A DNA stretch of 64,000 bases from Rhynchopus sp. YZ270_cl-10. Its lineage: Eukaryota > Euglenozoa > Diplonemea > Diplonemida > Diplonemidae. Positions 20,601 to 30,001 of this stretch are shown piece after piece. The stretch is taken from positions 124,001-188,000 of the forward strand of contig OZ037892.1 of the NCBI GenBank assembly GCA_964035575.1, given 5' to 3'. How positions within the stretch are numbered: the first letter of the stretch is position 1; each line of letters begins with the position of its first letter. The translations under genes and the position numbers were made by a program. Under the pieces are notes generated by a model. It was not told the DNA's origin and made no database searches. It was given only the letters and a program-made list of their open reading frames with translations.

Positions 20601-23600
20601 GGAGGGGGACAGGGACGGATTCGAATGCACAGAGCTGCAGACACAGCTCGCAACGTTCATCGCTCACCTCTGCGGCGGAGCCGTCACCACTGCGCACAGC
20701 GAACACACCACATATGCCCCCCTGCACCTCACGACGAGGTGGCGACAGCCGCTGCACCTCCGCAGACAGCTGCCGCCTCATGATCCCCACCTCTCTGTGC
20801 AGTGTCTCCCGCCACTCCTCCCCTTGGCTGCCCGACGGGGAGACGTGCCCTCTGTCTGCAGAGGCGTGGATGATGGAGGGCGGGGGTTGCTGCTGCTGCA
20901 TTGTCTGTGGAGTGTCGACCACCTCATCGCTGATGTGGCGCACCGTGGCCAACCGTTCTGTCCCCTCTGCAGCGCTGGGTTGTTCTTGCAGGGCACCTTC
21001 GCATGCTGCACAGAGACCTTCCCAGAAGGCGTCGACAGGTTCTATGGCTCGCAGTACAGAGCGTGCTTCCACGCCACGCATGCCCTGTGGAGTGTCGTCG
21101 GAACGTCCAAGCATTAAGGCCTGCGCAAAGGCGTGCCGGTGTAGAGGTGGCTCTGCATTGAGAAGGTCCATCGCCGCTTCAACACCACAGAGTGTCGCAT
21201 GGGTGCGTGCTTTGCTGAAGCCTCCGACAACAACCTTAACTGGGGCGACTGCGAGAGGCTCTGTAGGTTGCGGTGGGGCGCGGAGTGCGTTGCTGTCAAG
21301 AAGCGAGTCAATGGTGGAAGCGTACCGCTCTGTGGTCGCGTCGGTGGTGCGGAGGAGAGTTGCGACAAGAAGTGCGGCTTCAGAGAGAGGGCGGCAGAGC
21401 ATATCCCTTTCCCCTGCAAGGTGGAGCACAACCCAGCCGTCAGTGGTGCTCCGGATGTGCCGGATCGAGGCCGTAGGAGCACACTGCGCAGCAGACCCAT
21501 CAACACTGCATAACCACAGCGTCTCCACCCCGACCACAAGCACCCAACGTTCTTGAGCGGCCCAAGGTGGGTTCACACTGTTGGCCCATATCACCTCAGC
21601 GACTCCTCCACCCATTTCACCAAGCTTTGCAACAATCACAGCAGACTCTGCACTGAGGCCAGAAGAATGCGAGAGGCTAGCGGGCAGGCCCGACTCAGCG
21701 ACGGGACGTGGTGCTAACCTCCCATGCAGTGTTCCGTTGGCCCACTCTTCAACACCACGGTGCGCACCGTCGCTGATGCCTGCCCAGAAGGCAGGTGGTG
21801 CGCCTGATGCCGCCGCAAGCACGCCCATAGCAGATCGTGCCCTTCTCCCCCTGATGTACGCAAGCTTGACACCCACGTGGACGTCGGTCACATCAGGGGT
21901 GAAGCCCATGAGGCCGTCCCGTAGAGCCTGGCGTTGCGTCTCGTCAAGGGAAGGGTGTGCAATCGCCTCGTCGGAGATAAGGTGTTTGGCAGCAGCATTG
22001 CCGCTGCGATAGGCCTTGTCGTCCGTCGTGCCGGACATAGCGCTGCCTGCGCCTGGAATGGCGGCAAAGCTTTTGAGTGGCCCAGTGGTGGCCAGCGCAA
22101 CAGAGCGTGACGTGCTGTCGCTGACGACAATGCTGCCACGTTGCTGTTTCGCCACCTCCTCGATGGTCTCCAACCAGTCCTGGTGTTGTGCCACAATGTG
22201 TTCCCGGCCGTCACGTTCTCCTGTTTCGATTGCAAGCGCAGTTCGCAAGAGTTGCATGACACCTTCTTGTGTCATCCCTTGAGGCTGTGGCTGTGGCTGT
22301 GATTGTGATTGTGGTTGTGGCCGGCCCACCTCAGCACTGTGTAAGGTCAGAGCATGTCGTTGCTGTGCTGCGTGCTGCAGGGCCACAGTCGACTTTACAA
22401 TCATATTATGAAAGTGCGCAGTCTCGGCATGCGTGACGTCGTACCGCAGTGCGTCCTCCTCTTCGAGGAGCACTTCAATCGCCTGCGCCAACGCATGGGT
22501 GTGCGTATGGGTGTGCACGTTCACTGGCGCAGTCAGCACGTCATCGTAAGAACGGTGTGATGCCTCAGAGACGTGTGCACCTCTCCCCCCTATGCCGCCT
22601 TGGGCACGTTCACGTGGTGGTGTGCTCGCTGCGTCCTCATCATGGTTGCTTGCATGCGATGTGAACCGCGTGAAGATCGGGACCGGTGCTGCGTCGAGGC
22701 GATTCTGGTGTCCGAATACTGGCGCAGATGGGCTTGTGTTGTGTGCGTAGCTACCACCACCACCACCACCACCACCAAAGCTCTGCGACTGCTGCTGCGA
22801 CGCTACCTGCGGGGTACGGTACTCCGTCCGCACCGTGGGGCGCACTGAGGTCGTCACTCTGGGGTACCCACGCTGCACCGGCAGCGCAACCCCACCACTA
22901 CCGCCACCACCACCACTGCCCGGCGTGCGAACAAACTGCCTGTTCACATTGCTTGCCTTCAGCCCCGACCCCGACCCAGCCACAACCAACGCAGGGGGTG
23001 GCGGCAGCACAGACGACTCCTGCGACGCTGTGTCAGACACACTGCTCTGCGGCACCTCCTCCTCGCCACTCTCCAAGGCAAGCATAAGACGGTCCATCTC
23101 TGCTGCGTCGTGCGCCTGCATGCTCACGCTGTTCGGCAGCCCCTGCACCTGCGCGACCTGCGGCGGCAACGACGCCACTACACTGTTCGCCGTCCGCCCC
23201 ACCTTCACATTCTGCAGCGGAAGCCTCAGCGGGCCCGACGCCTTGCCGTGCACCTCAAGCGCCCTTCTGTTCACCATGACCAAACCCTGCCTGAGCCGCC
23301 TCTCTTCGGATGACTTCCACTGCAGCACCGCTGCGAACATCACCCCTGTCTCCGCTGTCGGCGTCGCTGGTGGTGTCGGCTCCAACTTCGACGCCACGAC
23401 CCTCGGCACCACCAAAGGGCTTTCCGAGGACACCGCCGACTCGCTGTCACTCTGCGGGATGCCCCTCAGCGCTGCTGCAGACGGGATGCTCAGCAACGCA
23501 CCACGCCCTTCTGCACTCTTCACACCAGACGCCACCGTACGCTGCTCAAATGGACAGCACGCCAACGGAGGCACTGGGGACGGCATATTCTGCGTGGAAT

Positions 23601-24168
23601 GCGCGCCTGTCAAATTCAAGGTACCCACCTGCACTGGAGAGAACAGCGTGAACGGGCGGTTGGCCAAGCTGCGGAACAGAACAGCTCCGTTGTGTGGCGA
23701 GCTGACCTGCACCCAGCCATCCCTGGAGACCGTCACAGAGTCTATCGAGGGCAGGCATCTGACACACAGACCATGCTGTGTGAGCATGTACAGCACGCCA
23801 TCCGCGGAGATGAGAATCGTGTGCGGCTCTGTGCGACCACGTCGTTCGACTTCATCGGCATGGTAGAGCAGTGGGGTGCCTTGGCTGTGCCAGGCAGTGG
23901 CGACAGCAGGCGGCACGTTGATGTCCGATTGGGGAAGACAGCCATCCGGGACGACGCTCACCTGCGTGATGGGAATGGCAACGCCACGCTCACTGTCGAG
24001 GTCGACGACACACTCGGCAGGCCCACGGTGCACGCTGTCAATCGCCTCCCATGCTTGCTTTGTGCCTGCAAGAGAGAAGCGCCCCTCACGCACCCGTTCA
24101 CCCATATCACGTGCCATGTCAAGAGGGACACGCACCTCATACTCCACAACCACCTCCTCATGCGGCAT
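17650..24168 (-). CDS. Giant protein of degenerate PH/TH1-like repeats
   Basis: The first exon alone is 2173 codons, ending at a GTATGT donor. By eye I count seven related beta-rich units at about residues 85-175, 275-367, 855-945, 1205-1312, 1387-1485, 1600-1698 and 1945-2045. Their shared signature is a hydrophobic strand plus 'TALYV' or 'RALYLIS', a Cys/Arg turn, 'I..V....DG.V.V', and a closing helix. This recalls the PH-like TH1 fold of class I myosin tails, but no motor is present. Linkers are rich in Ser, Pro, Gly and Gln, including poly-Gly near 410-475, a Thr/His run near 550 and Gln/Pro near 615-630. Short coiled-coil-like helices occur near 560-605 and 1840-1900. The start is supported by a CTCCCGTAG acceptor 10 bases before the ATG. 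It probably continues into the exons at 14975-17236, which would give about 2,850 residues. A scaffold or membrane-binding role is a guess. Confidence 0.82.
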
Positions 24169-24475
24169 CGGAGGTTCACTACGGGAGGGGCATAAAGCAC
24201 GCAGAGGGAGGGAGGGGAGAAGGGAAGGTAAGGATGAGGCTAGCGGTGTCGGCTTCGACTAGAAGAGGGGAAAGGGGTCGTGTGGTTTTTGTGCTGGTGG
24301 TGGTGGTGGTGGTGGTGGTGTGTTGGAATACAGTGTGTGATCCCCAGGTGCGGAATATTGCCCCCCAAAAAAAAAGTGTTGTGTGGTTTAGACTTCTAGG
24401 TTCGTTTTGTGCGGAATGAAGGTAAAGAGCGGAGGGCGTTGTGGGGGTTGACCTCCTCGCTGTGGTGGCTTCTGT

Positions 24476-24600
24476 GCTAACCGAGTGGTTGTGAAGCAGA
24501 TCTTCCTGGGGTTGATCCCACTGCAGAAGGGCGATGCAGATACCAACTTCGAAAGCTTGCTGGAACTTGCCGGTGTGCGTCGGATTGGCGACTGGATGAA
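24476..24600 (+). pseudogene. Possible DNA-transposon (hAT-like) transposase fragment
   Basis: The plus strand reads FCANRVVVKQIFLGLIPLQK and then GDADTNFESLLELAG. This resembles the 'FLG...E...L....' block around the catalytic core of hAT-type transposases. It is about 40 residues only, without flanking domains or visible inverted repeats, so it is at best a remnant. Confidence 0.25.
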
Positions 24601-24633
24601 CCTGTCAATTTTATTTTTTGTAGCGGGTTTACA

Positions 24634-24810
24634 ATGGACGAATACGAGGGGTCGAAGGGGTCAAACGAGGGGTCGATGGGGAGCGAGGGGTCGAAGGGGT
24701 CGAGCGAGGGATCGAGCGAAGACGATGAAGATGAAGAAGACGAAGAATCCGAAGAAGACGAAGAATCAGAAGGATCCTCACCTCACCATGATGCAAGCAG
24801 AAGGGAATAA
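24634..24810 (+). CDS. Possible small acidic protein, plus strand
   Basis: A 58-codon frame starts ATG and runs MDEYEGSKGSNEGSMGSEGS, followed by an almost purely Asp/Glu/Ser stretch, and ends SRRE. A TTTTATTTTTTGTAG tract ends 11 bases before the ATG and would serve as a splice acceptor. The frame is built of GAGGGGTCG-like and GAAGAC-like repeats, so it could equally be a simple-sequence accident. If real, it is the only gene on this strand with any acceptor support in this half of the window. Confidence 0.25.
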   Translation: MDEYEGSKGSNEGSMGSEGSKGSSEGSSEDDEDEEDEESEEDEESEGSSPHHDASRRE

Positions 24811-25609
24811 GCAACCCTCTCGTAGAATACGAATGCTGCGACGGTTGTTTGCTGTTGGTGCAATTTGCTAAAAGGGTGTGGGAAGTTTCTTTTTTGTTAT
24901 TTTCACTTTTCTAAAAAACCATAAGGCTTTGTGGAGACAAGACAGAGTGCTCTCCTTTTGCAGAAGAAGAAAAAAAAATACGGATGTCCCAAAGGGCTGG
25001 CTAGGGTTTGCCGTGCGAACATCGATCACCATGTTCCCCTCATGTTCCTTCATAGTACGTTCTTCCCGGTTCCTGAGAGGAAGCAGAGGTGCGCGCATCT
25101 CATTCGTCCCCCAGTGAGAAGGAATGAATGGTGATTGATGCAGGTACACCTCTGACTGCCCCCCCATGACGTACAATGATAAGGCCTTCCAGATGGAAAC
25201 ACAAAAAGGAAGAGTTGGGCAAAGATGAAGCCTTTAATCCTCTTATGCTTACCTAATGAAAATGAGGTAAAAACGGAAAAAGTGTCACCTTGTCGTTCCC
25301 TCACTTTATTGTAGTGGTTTGATGCGTTGACGCTTCCACACACTCTGACCTATTGGGGTGGTGTTGCGGAGCACAGTTTTGGGTGAACGACGTGACACTT
25401 TTTTTTCTCGCTCACAACGGAGTGTGCGTAAAAAAAAATACCCCCCCCACCTCCCGCCCCCCAACCCCGAAACTTTTGTTCGTTTTTTTGGTTCGCTGTT
25501 TTCGCTACATTTTTTTTTTCTAAAAATTCTGAGAAAGTTTTACTTTTAGAAAGCGTAAGGGGGGGCATCGTGGCCCCCCCCCCTCCCTTTTGTCACTGAA
25601 TATTCACCT

Positions 25610-27232
25610 TCATGTGTTCACGAGGTGCTCCCATTCTGAGATGATGTCGAGTTTGGATAGATGCCAGTGCCCGTCAACGCTTTTACGGAAAGTCCATTGT
25701 TTTGCACGTCTGGTCCGTACGCTTTTGCGAAGCTGTGTAGAGAGGATATGTGAAAATAAACATTTTTTGGTTGGGGAGGCGAAGAGAGGTGAAGAGAGGT
25801 GAAGAGAGGTGAAGAGAGGTGAAGAGAGGTGAAGAGAGGTGAAGAGAGGTGAAGAGAGGTGAAGAGAGGTGAAGAGAGGTGAAGAGAGGTGAAGAGAGGT
25901 GAAGAGAGGTGAAGAGAGGTGAAGAGAGGTGAAGAGAGGTGAAGAGAGGTGAAGAGAGGTGAAGAGAGGTGAAGAGAGGTGAAGAGAGGTGAAGAGAGGT
26001 GGAGAGAGGTGGAGAGAGGTGAAGAGAGGTGGGGAACATACCACCCAAAGACACAGCATGCGCAACGGGTACACCATCGTGCCTGGTCTGCTCGCCTCTA
26101 TCTCGGGTGTGACCTCTGTTGTAGCAAACTTGCTGCGCAGGTCTGCCCACGCACTGCGCATGCGTTTTCGGGTGTCAGATGAGAGCAGCCCGCTTTCGAG
26201 ATCTGCGTTTTTGATGTTTTTTTTGTGGTACAGAGAGAAGGGTAAAGGGTAAGGGGTGAGGGGTGTTACAGCATGATTAGATTATAGACTACTGAGGTCA
26301 GGTGTTGGGGGAAAGAGACGTTTGAAAATGCCGTCGAAGTCAAAACAAAGAGAATACGTAAGACGAACCTCGTGAACAGATCAAATAAAGTTAGTCCGTT
26401 TTCTGGCTAGCTTAAAAGACCTATGCCTCAAATATGAGTAACCTCAAAAAAAGTTTACTTGAAATACCCTCTCGTGTACCTGAGAGGGCTTTGAAAAAAA
26501 AAAAAGGGAGGGATGCATACAAAGCGCGTATATACACTCCAGCAGACGATCGCTGAGGGATGCGTTCTCCTCCTCCGAGAGGTGGGGGATGAGGACTGAC
26601 ATGAGGTTCTTCGCAGCTTCGATGTCGTTGCCGTACAGCGCACGCGAGTTGGGCACAACGTGGAACTGCACACGCGCGATGATCTCGCCATTGTCCTTGA
26701 GTGTGAGCTCGCGCAGGGACACTGCAAGAAGGCGGTCGCTTGGGTCCGCGACACGCATCGTCATCTTCGCACCGTTGTAGTCATTCGTCTTGTCGTCGTA
26801 CGACGCAAGCTGCTCCAGCGCCACTGCGTCCACCGGCAGGCGCGTCCACCGCTCCACCCCAAGTTCGTCATCCTCCACGCTGTTCACATACGCAACAGCA
26901 CGGTACGCCTGCTCCATGCCCCTCGCAAAGATGTCCAAACCAAAGTCCTCCGCGGCCATCCACTTCCGCAGCTGAATGCCGGTCATCGGCACTTCCTTCG
27001 GAAACTCCTCATCAGGCACTTCATGCGACGCACGCTTTGTGTCCTCCTTTGCAGACTCAGCAGAGGAAGATGCTGCAGTCGTGCTGGCAGTGGCCGTGGG
27101 TGTAGGGGTGGGTGTGGCAGCAGACGGCGACGATGAAGAAGACCCACACCACCGAAGCGACCTCAGAGGCGTGAGGGGCGCCTTCTTCGCGAACGGCAGG
27201 GGGGACGTTCTGAGGAGGGCTCGCACAATCAT
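25610..27232 (-). CDS. Putative mitochondrial protein, paralog 1 (3 exons)
   Basis: Exons 26521-27232, 26042-26202 and 25610-25732 give 331 residues. The N-terminus (MIVRALLRTSPLPFAKKAPL) is basic, lacks acids and looks like a mitochondrial presequence, followed by a Ser/Thr/Pro-rich linker. The folded part contains ARGMEQAYRAVAYVNSVEDD, RWTRLPVDAVALEQLASYDD and RALYGNDIEAAKNLM, then YLESGLL, and ends with QWTFRKSVDGHWHLSKLDII. The final W-x(n)-W-x-L strand recalls the Tim44/mL45 (NTF2-like) C-terminal fold, but the likeness is weak and I would not name it. Both intron positions and phases (1 and 0) match paralog 2 exactly. Intron 1 is 318 nt; intron 2 is 309 nt and is mostly a minisatellite. 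The ATG at 27232 aligns with the MIVRG start of paralog 2. Confidence 0.83.
25781..26030. repeat. 10-bp minisatellite inside an intron
   Basis: Twenty-five tandem copies of GAAGAGAGGT, with two variant units (GGAGAGAGGT) at 26001-26020. It begins 11 bases after the donor site of intron 2 of the mitochondrial paralog 1 gene and makes up most of that intron. On the transcribed strand it is a 250-nt pyrimidine-rich tract. Confidence 0.95.
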
Positions 27233-27916
27233 TTTTTTTTTTTTGGGGGGTTGGGATGGGGTGTATGTGTCTGCACTGGAGATACTGGCGCGTGAGCACA
27301 AATCATTTTACAAATATAACGGGTGCATGCAGTTCACACCGTGGGAAGTACCTTGTGGTCAAGGTTGACCGGGAGTAGCTGCATCCTCGATGGGGGGAGA
27401 AATCGAGGTGACGACGCTGGGACGCCAGAAGGCACCACATCGATCATGGGGCTGCCGGAAGGGGGCTGCTGGTTCGCGAGAGAGGGAACGAAGGAACTCT
27501 AACCGTTTCAACACTTTAGACAGAGGGGGGGGCGTTTATTCCTTTTTTGAAAGAATGAAATGAGCTGGGGGGGGAAGCCTCACTGGGGGTACATTAAAGC
27601 TTTTCTGTGTCTCCTTTTCACCGAAACCCCTCGGGGGGGGCCGTCCGAGACACGAGCACCCCATCATGGCATATATTCCGAGCGCTTGGGATTACCCACA
27701 CTTGATATAAACACATACCACGCACACAATGCCTTACTGCAAAAACAATCCAATACGTGCCAGACGCAGAATCGTACGGACATCACCTGAGTTGTTCCCC
27801 TCCCCCCCCACCCCTCCCCTTCTGAGCACAGAAGTGTCCTGCCCGGATACGTCTCTCCAAATGGGTCCTATCTGAGGTGTTTCCATGCGACCCTCCTCCC
27901 CATCGCATCTCGCTTC
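27233..27916. other. Intergenic spacer between the two mitochondrial paralogs
   Basis: About 0.7 kb with no gene recognised. A GC-rich patch at 27360-27500 is open on the plus strand but resembles nothing. The rest has G and C homopolymers near 27528 and 27795-27806. Confidence 0.5.
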
Positions 27917-29191
27917 TCACGCCGAAGACACAGAAGGCTCCTCGTCCAGCTCCTCCACATCCTCTGCACTGGAGGAGATGACGTTCAGCTTTGCTAGGTG
28001 CCATGAGGCTTTGCTCTTGTCGAAGCGGAAGGTCCACACCTTCAGGCGGCGGGGCAGGGGTTGGTAGAGCTGTGTAGGGTGTTGTGTTTGAAAGCAAAGT
28101 GTGTAGGTCCGAAGAGGAAAGCAGTGTCCAAATTTGTGGTTGCGTGTGTCGGGGTGTACATTGCAAGCCTTCAGAAACTACTGGAAAATGTAGTGTGATC
28201 GATGAATAATTTCTGTGCAGAGTGCATCCCACCCAATGTTGTAGCAATCCACAATGTAACAGTAACAGATGTGAGGGGGGTGTGTAGGGTACGAGGCATA
28301 CCAGCAACCACTTCGACAGATACGTCAGCGGGAGGGGTGTTGAGATGGTTGCAGTGGGGTCTGTGCCGGAGAAGCTCGCACGACACTCCTTCCACGTGTC
28401 GGCCATGCGGTCTTTGTACGGCACCGGCGCGGAGTTGTCTAGATCTGTGTATGGGTGTGTTGTGGCAGTGGGTGACCTAAAGGGTGTGTGCTAGTCTGTG
28501 CTGCATGGTGCAGACGGAGGGGGGATTATGAGGAGGGTAATGACATACATGTTGAGTACATGCTCTCAAGAAACCTTGCACTGAGGGAGCTGAGCTCTTC
28601 GTCTGTTGTGTTCGGGAAGATGACGCGTCCGATGTTCTTTGCGACTTCCACGTCGTCGCCGTACAGCGCACGCGGGTTGGATGCGACACGGAACATGACA
28701 CGCGCGAGGACGTCGCCTGACTCTTGGGGCGTGAGCTCGCAGAGCAGCACCTGCACCACCTGGTCGTCAGGGTCCGCCACCTGCATCACAAGACGAGCAC
28801 CGTTGTCGTCGTTCGTCTTGTCGTCGTACGACGCAAGCTGCTCCAGCGCCACTGCGTCCACCGGCAGGCGCGTCCACCGCTCCACCCCAAGATCATCATT
28901 TTCCACGCTGTTCACATACGCAACAGCACGGTACGCCTGCTCCATGCCCCTTGCCACTTGGTCGACATCGAAGCCTGCTGCCTCAAAGTACTCAAACAAC
29001 TCCCACTTTTCAGATATTCTTGTGTTGCGTGCAAAGTCTGCCTCCTTCCTGGGTGCAGACGTGCTGCAGGACCGTCCTTGTGCACGGATGGCGTTAGCAG
29101 TTACACGGGTGGCAGTGTCGTGGGCACGCACCGCAGTACCTACGCACACCATGCAGCCAGTGCTCACATGCTGCACACCCCGTACTATCAT
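27917..29191 (-). CDS. Putative mitochondrial protein, paralog 2 (3 exons)
   Basis: Exons 28549-29191, 28302-28444 and 27917-28069 encode 312 residues. The N-terminus MIVRGVQHVSTGC, with several Arg, is a plausible presequence. Residues after ~75 match paralog 1 closely (ARGMEQAYRAVAYVNSVEND, RWTRLPVDAVALEQLASYDD, RALYGDDVEVAKNIG). Exon 2 (YLDNSAP, RMADTWKECRASF) and exon 3 (KVWTFRFDKSKASWHLAKL) also align. This copy has an extra acidic Ser/Glu tail. Introns are 104 and 232 nt, at the same positions and phases as paralog 1. Its C-terminal strand, VWTFRFDKSKASWHL, is the part most like a Tim44/mL45-type domain. The tandem same-strand arrangement indicates duplication before the N- and C-termini diverged. 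Exon 2 and 3 boundaries rest on the paralog comparison. Confidence 0.82.
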
Positions 29192-30001
29192 TTATGTGCG
29201 TTCCCACCCGCCCCTTTGTGTTGCAGATCACAAAGGTTTACATGCTGGGTGGAGGTATGTGAAGGGAGGGAGGGGAGAAAGCGTTAAAAGAAGACAGTGT
29301 GGGGAGGCAGGGGTTCATTCTGGATTGCGCCATTTCCAAAAAGGGGGGGGGGGGGGAAACATTTTTGTTGGAACACCAAATTCCTTTTTGCCTTTTCCTC
29401 TGGTTGAGCTTGCCGAATCGCTCAACTGCGATGGGGAAAAATCGTGCGTGGTTTCATCTCGTCTCTGGAAAATAATAGTAGTTAGAATGAAAATAGTTAG
29501 AAGGAAATTCGAGACCTGAACCGCTATGATTTAAGAAATCAGAATGCTTCAGAGATGACGTTGGTGCACAGACTGGAGCACACGGACTCCACACAGCAGG
29601 TCACACTGGTATACGGGGCCGTTGTAGTTGGCACACGCCTTTGTCCACATGCATGACGATGGGGAGGAGAGACCACCAGGGAAACGGGAAGCACAGATGA
29701 GGCATGACTGTAAGACGCACACCCCCAAACAACTAAGCCCCCCTCCGCATTCGGAAAACCACCTGACAACGTCGCAAGACATTCATGGCAACTGTACTGC
29801 AGGAGCTTCTACATCACCCCGACATCTCAAACCAGTCAGACGGCAAGACAAGGAGAGCACAACACACCATCGCTAACGCTGATATGCCCTGCCCCGCTTC
29901 CACTCATCGGTCAGGATCATTGAAACGCAGGTTCATTAAGTCTGTGTGATGCAGGGTCCTGGGGTACTCTGCTTGTTTTGCAGATTTTGCTTTGTTTTGC
30001 T
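29192..30001. other. Intergenic spacer upstream of paralog 2
   Basis: No gene recognised. A run of about 15 G lies near 29343-29357. The GC-rich stretch 29560-29900 is open on both strands but has no recognisable protein pattern. It separates paralog 2 from the end of VPS34. Confidence 0.5.

Larger units (their letters stand above)
24169..25609. other. Intergenic region with plus-strand remnants
   Basis: Between the giant PH-repeat gene and the first mitochondrial paralog there is no minus-strand gene. On the plus strand I see a transposase-like fragment (24476-24600) and a short acidic reading frame (24634-24810). A (GGT)n run occurs near 24297-24320, and there are runs of C and G near 25441 and 25560-25580. 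Confidence 0.5.

Noticed and set aside
20093-21556. 487-codon frame on the plus strand
   Set aside because: Shadow of the giant PH-repeat exon; Ser/Cys/Arg-rich composition without any domain.
25610-26161. Minus-strand protein with a long LHLSSPLFTS-type repeat
   Set aside because: Reading frame through the intron minisatellite. Only its two ends are real exons of the mitochondrial paralog.
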